The notes under the pieces were generated by a model. The model saw only the letters and a program-made list of their open reading frames with translations. It did not search any database and was not told the origin of the DNA. A DNA stretch of 46,605 nucleotides from Amanita rubescens (taxonomy: Eukaryota > Basidiomycota > Agaricomycetes > Agaricales > Amanitaceae), in NCBI GenBank assembly GCA_015039365.1, contig WION01000410.1, positions 1 to 46,605 of the forward strand, given 5' to 3'. Position 1 is the first letter of the stretch, and each line of letters begins with the position of its first letter. The position numbers were made by a program, and so were the translations under genes. Positions 11,627 through 22,198 of the stretch are shown here, in pieces.

Positions 11627-12617
11627 TTATAATCGCTTGGATTGCCTCGGCTTGCATTTGTGATCCCGGAACGTAGTTTGCCTAGTATACGGACGTTCGC
11701 ACTTCAGACAAACGTGACGCCCCCCTCCGTGCCGTACGGTCGTCTTCATATGGCGTTCGTAGTCAGATTTCCGTTTGATCGTCGTGTCGCACAGGACACA
11801 GTGAAAGGGGCCGACTGAGTCCATTCCCTGGTACTGGGATGGGGGCTGTATTGCATGCGACTCCAATTCCACCAGGTTAATGATATTGGAATTCAAGACG
11901 CCGTTGTCGCCATCTTCAAGTGGCATACCAAATCCCATGGTCTGGTCCGATTCGGGGGGGTAGAAATGCTGTGATAATCGAGAGGCTCGTGTCACAATGT
12001 CCAAACGCTCGTCGCTCTCACTTGCTGCAGGTGGGGCTGGAACCCATCCAGGCAAGTGAACGCCATTCCTGACGACGGTATCTGCCTGCACAGCATTGGG
12101 CTGTGGTTCAGGTAGTGATCATCACAAATCTAGAACACTCTTTAAGAAAGACTATCACTCACCCAGACATACGGTCCCTGAAAAGCGGCAGAGTCATTCC
12201 TGAAGAATTGACGGTTCTCTTGCCAACCATCACCCGCAAATCCCTGCGGGACCTGGAGTGCGGGAACACCATTCGGCTATAGCAATTCAACACGTCATGA
12301 TGACATTAAAGCTTTGGAGATCACTCACAGCGAAAGTCGCCAGGTCCAACTCTATAAGATCGTCGTAATTCTGATCCGCTATCCGAGATATCGCACTTCT
12401 AGAGTCTGCACCAACGTAATGCTGTGGCTATAGTAGTTCCGCGGCAGATGTTAAAAAGTAGGAAAACTGCCCGGAAAAGAATGCCTACACTGAGATTTTC
12501 TATGCTAGGCTGAGCGCTAGCGTTGGGTAAAACGCTGCCATCCCTTGAAAACCGTGCTTGTTCCGTCCCGTTGCCTCTGCCCAGCATGGTTCTGGTTGCT
12601 TTCGAAGTTCGTCCCAT
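11627..12617 (-). CDS. Two-finger zinc-finger protein, paralog 4 (four exons)
   Basis: Exons 12489-12617, 12329-12427, 12163-12276 and 11627-12100 have lengths divisible by three and join in phase 0 across introns of 61, 52 and 62 nt, giving 271 residues. Acceptors are followed each time by a Pro codon (CTATAG|CCA, CTATAG|CCG, CCACAG|CCC). The zinc module differs from its paralogs: finger 1 CVLC..KRKSDYERH..H is C-x2-C-x12-H-x6-H and finger 2 CLKC..YTRQTTFRDHKC is C-x2-C-x12-H-x1-C. The first exon is the least certain: another frame through 12490-12640 also looks protein-like and could connect to an ATG at 12880 that starts a hydrophobic segment. Confidence 0.7.
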
Positions 12618-13930
12618 GACCCTTGCTCTTCAGTTGAGGCCTTGCGGCAAGGGAAGGCAGGCTATTGTCTCTGGGGCAGGTACATGATATACCTGCGAAG
12701 CGGATGGCTTAAGGCCGTGCTTGAAAGGTCGTAAATGCGTACCGCCATGCTGGCTGGCGCAAAAGCAGGGTCCCACGAGCGCCAGCAACTGGCTTGGTTA
12801 CCCCAAATTCCGTGCATTGTGAACAGGAATGCTACAACAATCATATGAGTTGGCAAATGATGCGGAACGACGTTAAACATCCTTCACATCTTATTCCAAA
12901 TTCTTAACCTAATACCGCCGATTTGAATAAGCACTTTGCTATATGCAAGGTGTTCTTCAATTTTTAATCGTTTAAAGCCATATCGCCGCGAGATGGCACT
13001 CGCAGCCTTATTCGCCAGTATATGTCAATCATCAAGTGACTTCAGCACACGCAGCCAGTCGCTTTATTGATGCCCCAGCTGGCACAATAAAACTATCCGG
13101 GGTGAAACAAAATAACTTTTGGCTATGTCAGGGTAGGCAGAGTAGTAGAAATAGAGTATGAAGGCTCACCAGGGCTTGAGCTTCAAAGACGTGATGGTGG
13201 CTGCCTGGGTAAAAAGCACACGTTCGCCGGAAGGGATGTGACTTGAGCTGAATTTTTGCTAGTTACATAATTTGTAGGCGACAACGGCCGATTGCAATGT
13301 TGCGCAGTTTCTGGACGCATTATTGAGGACAAGAATTGGTTAAATTGCTGTATGGACAAGCTGTGTCCCACTAGAAGCTTAACACTGCATGGATTGTCGC
13401 GGGATTCCGAATACTTGTCTGTGAATAGAGTTGAAACATTTGCGCGAGTCAAAGGACCGTGTACAGTGCATCCAATAATTGGGGCTGACTGACTGACACG
13501 GTGAAGCGTCAAGAATGTCAGGAGTGGAGTCACGGTGTCACGAGTCGGTTCAAAAGCGCTTTGTCTTCAACCTGATGGCCCTCAATCCTTGACCTTTCAC
13601 TGCTTACCTTACAATCCAGGCCTTTGACAATCACAAAGGATTATGAATGGGCGGAATAGCCTCGTGGTCGTTATATCGCTTTTGATCATTGCTCAAAAGC
13701 TTAAGCCGTCTCATTGGTTGAGTTCTCATTCATCCCGCCTCAACACATCGGCACGATCGGCGCGCATCCGCTACGTGTGGCCAATGGAAGAGTATTGGCC
13801 ATTGTTCACCTCGTTTATCGTAGGAGGCATATATATAGCAACCTAGACTCCTTTCTGAGGACACCGCAGATCTAATATCCATTTGCTCACTTCGCATCCG
13901 GCCCTACTACATTTTGTTTTCTCCTCCGGA
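12618..13930. other. Intergenic, divergent promoter region of zinc-finger paralogs 4 and 5
   Basis: Paralogs 4 (minus) and 5 (plus) are divergently arranged around this 1.3-kb stretch. A minus-strand frame with an ATG at 12880 begins with a hydrophobic run but has no further support. The right end carries the TATA box of paralog 5. Confidence 0.45.
13830..13837 (+). promoter_or_regulatory. TATA box of zinc-finger paralog 5
   Basis: TATATATA about 95 nt upstream of the ATG at 13931. With transcription starting some 30 nt downstream the 5' leader would be about 60-70 nt. Confidence 0.5.
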
Positions 13931-15136
13931 ATGGCATCCTCTTCATACGCCGACTCGATTTACGTCAAGTCACGCTACGCAGATCGTGTCCCTGACGCGT
14001 CCGGATGCGTAGATTCTTCTACCGATTTCAGTTTTGCCATGCTGGACATGGAGAACAGCGGTTTTGAAACAGATTATGCAACTCGACACCCTGTTGACGA
14101 TTTGATGGCGTGTTACTTGGGCCCGGGAGACTCGGATGCCAGGATATATAACGCTGAGGTGTGTTGTATCCTTTCTTCGACTGATCGGGGGGAACTGACG
14201 CGTGACGTCATTCTTGTTTCGAAGTTTCTTGAAAGGCTCGCGCATGACTTTCCGCAGTACAAGCATGTCGTCGCCGCAACTAATGCATATGACGCAAAGT
14301 GTGTCAAGGACGCGTATAACGCGATCACAAATTCTCAAAAACAGGATCGTGCCGCGAGGCGCACCGGTTCCGATAGGAATAATGTAGGCTCAAGAACGGC
14401 TAAAGCTCGCCTCGTAAGCGTCTTTTGCGGATCATACGACGAGCAGCATATGCTCCGTGTTGTATTAAAAGGCAATAACACATCCCATGAGGCAACACCT
14501 GTGCCTGAAGCTTCGCCCGAGTCATCTTCCTCCCACTCCACAAACTCACTTTGCCATGGTGACTCGGATTCGGAATATGACGATCGAAGGTCAATCAAAC
14601 GCTTCAAACATGGATCTCGCAACTCTTCAAAACCCGCGTTCTCCGCCCACACGGCTCGCAACGATAGCGAACACGTTCCCCCCCTGTGCCTCGACGATGC
14701 CTCCAGCCCTGAGTCGTATTCGATCGAAACTCCCAATCTCTCCCCAATGACGACACCTCTTACCGTCGAAGAGACAGAAGCCGAAATCCCTGATATCCCC
14801 GACTTAAATTCTTCACCTGGCACATCCAAGGACCCCGTTTCTACGCCGCCTGGCTACAGTATTGTATCGAACGAACTGGTCGTGGCCAGCTGGGGAAGCG
14901 ACATGGGCAAATTTTGCCATCCGATGCCTGGTGGCTATGAATGCTCGTGCGGGCACCGGGCAGGCACGATGGGTGATATGACGAGGCACTGGCAAAGCAA
15001 ACGCCATTCGGACGCAGCATTTAGCTGCAAGGCGTGCGGAAAGGTGTATACCCGGGAGGACGCTTTGAAGAGACACATGAGACGGAACGACGAGTGTGCA
15101 AGGAAAGCGCGGCGGATTGGAAGTTTGACATTGTAG
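13931..15136 (+). CDS. Two-finger zinc-finger protein, paralog 5 (single exon, long N-terminus)
   Basis: An uninterrupted ATG-to-stop frame of 401 residues, the only intronless member of the cluster and the longest. The N-terminal 130 residues look partly structured (SKFLERLAHDFPQYKH..); residues 180-330 are Ser/Pro/Asp/Glu-rich and likely disordered, with a basic KRFKHGSR patch that could act as nuclear signal. The C-terminal module is CSCG..GTMGDMTRH..H then CKAC..YTREDALKRH..C: C-x1-C-x12-H-x5-H plus C-x2-C-x12-H-x6-C. The absence of introns could reflect retrocopying or intron loss. A putative transcription factor by domain type; no target is visible. Confidence 0.85.
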   Translation: MASSSYADSIYVKSRYADRVPDASGCVDSSTDFSFAMLDMENSGFETDYATRHPVDDLMACYLGPGDSDARIYNAEVCCILSSTDRGELTRDVILVSKFLERLAHDFPQYKHVVAATNAYDAKCVKDAYNAITNSQKQDRAARRTGSDRNNVGSRTAKARLVSVFCGSYDEQHMLRVVLKGNNTSHEATPVPEASPESSSSHSTNSLCHGDSDSEYDDRRSIKRFKHGSRNSSKPAFSAHTARNDSEHVPPLCLDDASSPESYSIETPNLSPMTTPLTVEETEAEIPDIPDLNSSPGTSKDPVSTPPGYSIVSNELVVASWGSDMGKFCHPMPGGYECSCGHRAGTMGDMTRHWQSKRHSDAAFSCKACGKVYTREDALKRHMRRNDECARKARRIGSLTL

Positions 15137-15642
15137 ATTAATTCCCTCAACGTGCTTTGTTACCTTTTCATTTACTTGTACAATTGCTAATTTTAACTTA
15201 CTCCATTTCTTTATATCTTGAGCGAACGTTGTGCGCTGATAGCCAGGTTGGTGCAAAATAAAATATTTTTATCGATATCGTCAGGAGTCGCCATTTGGAC
15301 AAACGACCTAGAACATGGGTTTAAATTCTGTCTCATGGCGATGCGAGAAGCCTGATGCCTGACGTCTGATGTGCCGCCGCACAGCAGGTGCATCGCAATA
15401 AGATGATTTGGGAAAAAATAAGCTCAAAGTTACAGGGATCCGCTGCATAGGTGTGCCAATTTACATACGTGTCTACAACATACTACGTGATGCAACCAAT
15501 AACGCGTTTCTGGTGCGTTCGGTAAAGTCTAAGGATGTCGGTAACAGTCTCTAGATAAGTTATACATCATATGTGAGGTTACTTACTTTATAAAATCAAC
15601 TATAGCAGAAATAAAATACGAAAGGAGGACAATCCTAAGCAC
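15137..15642. other. Convergent intergenic region between paralogs 5 and 6
   Basis: Five hundred bases between two converging zinc-finger genes. It should contain both 3' ends; no hairpin terminator is expected in a eukaryote and none is called. Confidence 0.5.
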
Positions 15643-16520
15643 TTACGTGCAGCACTTTAATTTCTTCTGATGTCGTTTCAGCCCATCGCCTCTGGTATAA
15701 CTCACTCCACATGAACAAGTGTACTTGGGTTCAGCATGTCTCAGCGTCTCGTGGTGGCGCTCCATGTCCCCTTTAGTTTTCGTCTTGTGACCACATGAAC
15801 AAAGGAAGCGCTTAGCGCCCTGGCCTTTGATGGCCGTGAAGGTGGGATGCTGTGAAGCGCTAATACATCCCGAGTCCATGGAGACATCGCCATGAGTCGA
15901 CGACGCTCGAGTGACCCATGAGTTGTCATGACTCGGTCCGGCTCTTGGAGAGCCAGGTGTGCTTGGCTGTAGCTCATAATCCGTAGGCCAGAGCTTATCC
16001 AGATCAACATCATTAAATGTGGTGTCACGAAAGCGATGGGACAAAGGAAGTGGTAGCGTGGTGGTAGAATCTGTCCGTCGCTGCAGGTCGCCCGTCTTAT
16101 GAAGAAGCTCTTCAATCGCGCATAAGTTCTCGTGGTAAAATATTCTCATATTATGGAGCATTTCGGTTACTTTATTGACCTAGAGAGCGAAAACTAAGTA
16201 ATCCGAACGGTGGGGTGTATGGAAGTTGAGCGCACCAAGGATTCGTTAGAGATAGGATCACATCGAGGAGTATACCTTCCAGAGTTCATTGGGGGCCATG
16301 GTGCCGAATAAGCGTCATTATCGAGAGAGTTACCTCCCATTTGTGTTTCCTGTGGCCCGTAGTGTACGAAGTCCGGGAATAAGGGTGCACCACTGGCACT
16401 GGTCTCGACATTGAAATTAAAGGTAGGTTCCTCAAGTGGGACATTCAATACGCCATTCCAAGCACTGAAGTCAAAGCACTCAGTTGCAGCCTGCCTGACG
16501 AAATTCTGTTGGTTCGACAT
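15643..16520 (-). CDS. Two-finger C2H2/C2HC zinc-finger protein, paralog 6
   Basis: Exons 16236-16520 and 15643-16179 join in phase 0 across a 56-nt intron GTGCGC..CTCTAG (16180-16235), giving 273 residues from the ATG at 16520 (MSNQQNFVRQ..). An acceptor-like CTAAC..CCAG just upstream of this ATG hints that one or two further 5' exons could exist up to about 16700. The protein has a Pro/Ser-rich N-terminus, a helical stretch (VNKVTEMLHNM, IEELLHKTG) at the same place as in paralog 3, then CSCG..TKTKGDMERH..H (C-x1-C-x12-H-x5-H) and CSCG..YTRGDGLKRH..C (C-x1-C-x12-H-x5-C). The intron before the helix is at the same place as in paralogs 1 and 3, which supports common descent. Confidence 0.75.
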
Positions 16521-17792
16521 CGCAGCTGGCAATAGGTAGTTAGAAGAGGTCACAAAGGAAGCTCCACCATACGAACTGGGCGGTTTACTGGGGTTGGGGT
16601 CTGGGCATACGCCGATTGGCACCACTGGCCTATATATATGACTATTGGGATTGCACGTTATCAGGAGCCTACCTCGACGGCGCGGTACTGCGTATGAAAG
16701 GAAGAGAAACGCATGCAGATCCGGGGTGTTGTCAAGGACGATGGGTGTCAGTCATGTTGTAGGCACGGCGCTTAATATTGATGTCATAGTTGGTGGCAAG
16801 TGACTGACCGCCTGCTCTCAGCAGTCAGAGGCGGCGCATACATTTCAATTTCCGACTTACATTGAGATGTTACTTTGTTATATTTTACGTGGGTTGAATG
16901 TAGTCCGATGAATAGAAAACTTTCCGACCATTGTTGAGGTAGGCATTCAAATTCAAGTTCCGACATGTACTCCTTCCGCTCCAATACGAATGGTGATCAA
17001 TTCATCTTTTGCGAGTTGGCCTGAAACGTGTTTCAGCTTGCAGGTGTAATACGTGCGCTGTTCTCTCTGGTTCCCTTACATTTAAATTTCTAAAGTTGGC
17101 CGGGTGCATAACTAGGGCATCAGTAGTAAGCGAATGGTCAGCGGGAGGCCTCATTCATTGTAAAACGGCGGTCTCAACACGAGTGCCCTAGCCAACACGC
17201 ATCACCCGAGCGTTCCATAATATTGTTAATACGCATCCTTCAAGGTCGCTGCAGATCCGCACCCGCACCAAATTTTCCTACATCATGTACATGTGATTTT
17301 CGCCTCCAGTTGAACCAACTCTTCCCTATCTCTCTCTATACTAGGAAGCGTGCTTTCGACAGGGGCACTAAGGAAGAAGTTAGCGTGCCGGAAAGGTCAG
17401 GCGCCCGAGATGAATGGTGGCCATGCTCATCTCATCTCGCTACGCAGTTTTCAAGCTTACCTGAGCCAGGCACCCGTTTGCCCTTGGCCTGGTGTTTTAC
17501 GGGGCCATCACGATGTTGCTGTCCTTCTAGAAACCTCTTCTAGAATACCTAGACTTGCCTCCTGTGGCAATCGTTTGCAGCAGGAACGATGTTACGCGTC
17601 TTACGATGATCGAGCTTTTTGACTTTTTAGCGTTCTCGTGAGGTTGATGCGTATTATTTGTCTGCGGCTGACGGTGGCAATACAAAGGTCCGACGGTCCA
17701 ACTGCGCTTTCACCCAGTCAGCCAACGCATTTTACACTCCACACAACTCTTATTCCTCCATCGAGCTGGTCTCTCCAAAACACTGCAATTTA
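16521..17792. other. Intergenic, no gene recognised
   Basis: Possible extra 5' exons of paralog 6 lie at the left edge. From 16.7 to 17.79 kb there are only short frames without ATG or motif support. Confidence 0.45.
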
Positions 17793-19203
17793 ATGGCTTT
17801 TCATGCTTCATTCCGTTCTCCTCGTTCTTTCCAGGCCTCGAGGTTCTGGAACACGTCGCCTTTGATGAAAAATTCCCCTGTGATACGCGCGCAGCCCCTC
17901 CGTGCATGCCAGGAGCAGTCGGCCCATTCGCCTAACTCTCCATACCATCACGACACTTCCCGGTTCCTCTACGGCTCTGATAACGATGATGACCGGCTCA
18001 CCCGACGAAAGCCTGGAAATCGCCAACCTATGTTATTAGGGCTTGGACTTGTATTTCCTGCTTCCGTCAGCCACCCTGCCATGTCGCACGACGATGCTCT
18101 CTTTGTGGATGATAGCAACATCGTAGCTGTGAGTAACCTCTACGAGATGACAAGCGAACTTTGTTTCTTATTATCAGACATGCGTTCAGGCGATGGGGCC
18201 ATTAGAGAGATCGGACACCGTCAACGAGCTACCGCAAAAGCCGGTCCTTCATCCAGTGGACATCCAGGATGAAATATCTCCCATCCTTCCGTTGCCTCCT
18301 ATCGATCCTACCCACTGTTCGTCCGTGACGGCATCTACATCCACGAAACATGCGGATTTGATTTATGAGATCTTACCCACCGACACAGTCACCCGCCCTA
18401 CGAATAAACGGTTGTCAACCGTTGACTACATTCGCGCCAAAATAGGCACTTCTGATCCTATGATAACCGAAGACATCACTTCCAATGTCTTGCGGAATGA
18501 AAGTAGTGATCGGGGACACGGGAACGTGAAACTTTCCTTTATCGACGAAATCCCCACCGTCGACATTGCAGATCAAGGCTTGTCGCTAGATAACGGAACA
18601 TTTGGAATATCTGGGTTTTTCGACCCTGAATGTAAATGTGGATGCGCGCTCTCACACGATGACGACATTGTCGAAAAACGGACGACGAACGTGACACAAT
18701 CCTCAGCCTCCCCGCGCACTAATCCTTCTGCATGGCAACTGTGCTCTATTCCTATCTATCATACCGAGCCGCGGGGTTGCGATTGGACCAACCGGAGGGT
18801 AAACCCAAGGACAAGCGCTCGTCATGCCATTTTTAGATCGAGTATCATCATGCGTGATCCAGCGATTCGCACGCACAAGAGAAGCAGGCAACCGATCGAA
18901 GCATCATCTCCTTCTATGACACCGTCACCCACCAACTCTCCCAAATTTTGCATTGTCCCTGTCGCAGAACACGGGACTGAGTCCCCGGACACGCCTAGCT
19001 CGAAGGCGCACTCTTCAACTGCATGCAAGCAACTTGTTCAGGGACGATCAAGCAAGCCTGAAGCCGCATGGAATGGTTCGAGGCGTGGTGCATTGCATTC
19101 TCCAAATATGAGGTCAATCATCGTCGCAGACCGCTTGACTGGCATATCTTCACCCATGACTTGTGATGGGGATAGTGCTACCTCAATTTATACTTCCTGT
19201 TGA
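17793..19203 (+). CDS. Hypothetical protein, two exons, unknown function
   Basis: Exon 17793-18128 from an ATG (MAFHASFRSP..) and exon 18190-19203 join in phase 0 across a 61-nt intron GTGAGT..GTTCAG; 449 residues. No family is recognised. Composition is Ser/Pro/Thr/Asp-rich and probably largely disordered, with a short cysteine cluster CKCGC in exon 2 and a basic KRSRQP patch near residue 340. The upstream frame extends to about 17658 without an ATG. It follows the zinc-finger cluster on the plus strand, but nothing shows that it is related to it. Confidence 0.7.
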
Positions 19204-20174
19204 TTCCAAGGGAGTACTGGAGAATGTTCGCGCAGCTTGATCACAAATGAATACCATAGTAATATTTTGTTACGAATTATGAAACCCTTTAATACTTTAT
19301 GGGCGCCCCGAGAAACATTGTCTCATGATCTGAGAAACTATTCCCAACACGCAACGTGTGTTTACGATCAGATGTATACCTAGGATGGTTCGTACCCTTC
19401 TTTTGAGTTGTGTTCCTATGTTCCTAACTAGGTGGACTAGTGAACCGAGCGTCTGATATGTCCCGAGTTTATATAATTGTGTTACGCTTGTAAGCGAACT
19501 TTGTCCTCTTGCAATAATAGCTGACTCATCGACGGTGATTAGGGGGCCGGTATCGCTGGTCCAACGCAGGCTGACCAATACAACACGCAGCAAAACCCTT
19601 AACCTTTCTCCACGTCGTGCATCATCATGCACAACCGCTGCCATCGTTATTACCGCAACGCCTACTGGTGGTGGTGATGAACACATTCACAACATCATGT
19701 TCGCTTGCCGACTCAATGGGCATTCAGATTATTTGCAAGTGTCGAAAGGTGCGCCTCGCTTGGGCGTAGAATTCGTTGAACTCATGTATTAGAAGAGCAA
19801 TAAATTTCAATGATTAACGCTGGCCCCGGCCGAGAGATGGTATTGACTACTATGCATTGACACAATGGGTAGAGCACGTGGAAACTGACTCAGGTGCCGT
19901 TCATTATATCTCTCATCAAATCCATTTGCCACGCCTCTCGAGGATCAAGCTCTTGTCTGACCAGCTGCAGGTGAACCGAACAAAGGTTTTCGCTTAACCA
20001 ATCTAGTCAGGTCACGAGCGTTGACAGGATGCCTTTTAGGAATATTAGTTTCGAATGCTCAATGCATTGAATAACGTTCTACGGTACCCAGGCGAGTGAG
20101 GCTCAGCATGCCCATGATCACTGGCGGAGAGAACATAAGTTCCAACTGCCTAACAACTTGGAAAAGCCTCCGCT
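19204..20174. other. Intergenic; left part of a direct duplication
   Basis: No gene recognised. From about 19980 on, the sequence matches 23520 onward (shared blocks AACCAATCTAGTCAGGTC / ACCAATCTTGTCAGGTC and the CAACTG..CAACTT segment), so the duplicated region begins here, downstream of the small secreted-protein gene. Confidence 0.5.
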
Positions 20175-20617
20175 TTACCTCTCTACCTCTGATGATGGTC
20201 GTGGACCTGTATGAGAATGCGGTTCCATGGTCTGTACTAGTTCATAGCCACCGTTTTGACCGCGTTGAGCACCGCGGCCCCGGACTTGCCGCGAGAAGTC
20301 TTTTATGTGCCCCTCGACAATTGGTTCACAACCCATGCAAATGCACGACCCTAGAGTTGACCAAAGAATGCCCGCCGCCGAGGGGACGCACGGAAGGGCT
20401 CTTTTGAGGTGCCTTCGACCGGCCAATCCATCGTCAACTTCAATAGATCTGGAAGTGGAATCACAAGCTCACCGTAACTGCCTTGATTTGACAACATCAA
20501 TCAGCGCCTCGACGGAGTTAATAAGGGTGCATACTCGATAGGAAGGCCAACTGAGGTTTGTGACATCAGGGCAAGTTGAATTAACACTAGAGAAGTGGCG
20601 AAGATGAGTTTGACCAT
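20175..20617 (-). CDS. Small putative secreted protein, copy 1
   Basis: Exon 20535-20617 starts MVKLIFATSLVLIQLALMSQ, a typical signal peptide ending near VGLP. A phase-2 intron (20449-20534, GTATGC..TTCCAG, 86 nt) leads to exon 20175-20448; 118 residues in all. The mature part is basic with a few Cys and has no recognised domain. The paralog at 23.8-24.2 kb shares the signal peptide and the LA.RRH / LANWRH start of exon 2, but the rest has diverged widely. The splice acceptor used in copy 2 is lost here (AGATTGG became GGATTGG), so a different acceptor is assumed. Could be an effector-like or surface protein; that is inference. Confidence 0.5.
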
Positions 20618-20740
20618 GATTGCGTAGGTAGAGTTTAGAATTGGCGAAAAGTATTCTCAAGTGACCAGCACGTTGAGCGTACTGCGCGGAGGACGGAAGA
20701 TTTTTATCTTAAATCAATGAGCGGGAAACCCGGACAGCAC
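20420..20740 (+). repeat. Direct duplication, copy 1 (promoter and first exon of the secreted-protein gene)
   Basis: Aligns with about 24040-24385, with the long conserved core AGTATTCTCAAGTGACCAGC (20652-20671) followed by ACGTTGAGCG.ACTGCGCGGAGGA, and the end GAGCGGGAAACCCG. Conservation is highest in the promoter of the gene, which suggests either recent conversion or shared regulation. Confidence 0.75.
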
Positions 20741-20753
20741 GTGTTTCCACATT

Positions 20754-20993
20754 GTCGAACTACAGTGTATCGAGTATGTCGCTCTAGCGACCGCATACTT
20801 TGTAGCGAGTCTGCCGGGAGCAAAATGACCGCTAGACTGCTAGCGGAGCCGGGCCCGGCATGGCACAAATGCATCATTATGCATGCCAGATGCCGAAACA
20901 GGAAACTGCCATTGGTTTGCAACTTTGCATAGTACTATACTGTATACAATATGCCCACCTGAATGAGTTATAAAACATGAGGATTTGGCATTC
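20754..20993 (+). repeat. Left terminal inverted repeat of the foldback-like element
   Basis: Matches the reverse complement of about 22195-22431. It contains an extra 11-nt CATTATGCATG duplication relative to the right copy and several substitutions, so the two ends are old enough to have diverged. Confidence 0.85.
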
Positions 20994-21320
20994 TCTCGGC
21001 ATATATCTCGGCATATATCTCGGCATATATCTCGGCATATATCTCGGCATATATCTCGGCATATATCTCGGCATATATCTTGGCATATACCTCGGCATAT
21101 ACCTCGGCATTATCTCGGTATTATCTCGGCATTCCCTTGGCATTATCCGATCAGCATTATCTTGGGCATTATCTTGGGCATTATCTCAGGTATTATCTCA
21201 GGCATTACCTTGGCATTATCTTGCATTACCTCGGCATTATACCTCGGCATTATCTCGGCATTACCTTGGCATCATCTTGGGATTATCTCAGGCATTATCT
21301 TTGGCACTATCTTTGGCATG
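20994..21320 (+). repeat. Minisatellite, CTCGGCATATAT 12-mer array, degrading rightward
   Basis: About ten near-perfect 12-bp units from 20994 to about 21110, followed by looser 10-12-bp units (CTCGGCATT, CTTGGGCATT, CTCAGGCATT) up to about 21320. A second copy of the flank motif ATGAGTTATAATACATG follows at 21333. Reads as His-Ile-Ser-Arg or Gly-Ile-Tyr-Leu repeats in different frames, which are not real proteins. Confidence 0.9.
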
Positions 21321-21764
21321 ACAGCCCTTGGGATGAGTTATAATACATGTTGCATAACCATTCAGTGGCAATTTCTCAGCAATCTCTCAACAATTTATTC
21401 AGAGTTTTGCAACAGCTTCAACAAGTTGGCATCTGTCCACAGATGTATCATGTCATCCAGGACTTTGGAAACAATGCTGGGACTGAAACAATGGATCATG
21501 TGCTTTCTAACAACTTGAATGATCATGCTATGGATGCAGCATGCCAGATATGGCAGTGGTAGGTACCAAAACATGCCAAGGGGACTGGAGTACTGGACAA
21601 ATGTGTGCTGTTGGAATGTGACAAGCCAGCACTGTCATTCCTGTGCACCTGTACCACGTCATACAATATGAAGTTCTAGTACATATTTACCACATGCTAT
21701 GTCCATTAGTAGTGCATGCATGTGCCCAACTTAAAGGCATTGGAACATACTAGTATGTCTCACT

Positions 21765-22198
21765 ATGCCAAAATAATGCTCAAGATAATGCTGAGGAAAT
21801 GCCGAGGGAATGCTGGCATAATGCCTGAGCTGAGAAAATGCCGAGAAAATGCTCAAAGATAATGCCCAGATGATGCCTGAGCCAAGAAAATGGTATAATG
21901 CCTGGATTTGAATGCCCAAGATACTGCCGAGGTAATGCCAGGTTACCGCTGAGATAATGCCGAGATAATGCCGAGATAATGCCAAGATATAATGTCAAGA
22001 TAATGCCGAGGGGATGCCAAGATAATGCCTGAGCTGAGAAAATGCCAAGATAATGCTCAAGATAATGCCCAAGATAATGCCTGAGCCAAGAAAACACCAA
22101 ATATAATGCCCAATATACTGCCCAGAGATACTGCCGAGACAATGCCGAAATATAATGCCAAAATAATGCCGAGGAAGTGCTCAGATAATGCCGAGGAA
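21765..22198 (-). repeat. Inverted minisatellite array of GATAATGCCGAG-type units
   Basis: Degenerate 10-14-bp units with core ATAATGCC(G/T)AG, the reverse complement of the CTCGGCATTAT units of the left array. This array is longer and more degraded than the left one. Confidence 0.85.

Noticed and set aside
14335..15256. Minus-strand frames overlapping zinc-finger paralog 5
   Set aside because: They are antisense shadows of a 401-residue gene with a complete zinc module.
20994..21110. Possible CRISPR-like repeat array
   Set aside because: Units are contiguous 12-mers without spacers, and the genome is eukaryotic.
20877..21518. Long frames rich in repeated RHIS, GIYL or PRYM units
   Set aside because: They are translations of the 12-bp minisatellite in different frames on both strands; they have no non-repeat domain and lie inside a foldback-like element.
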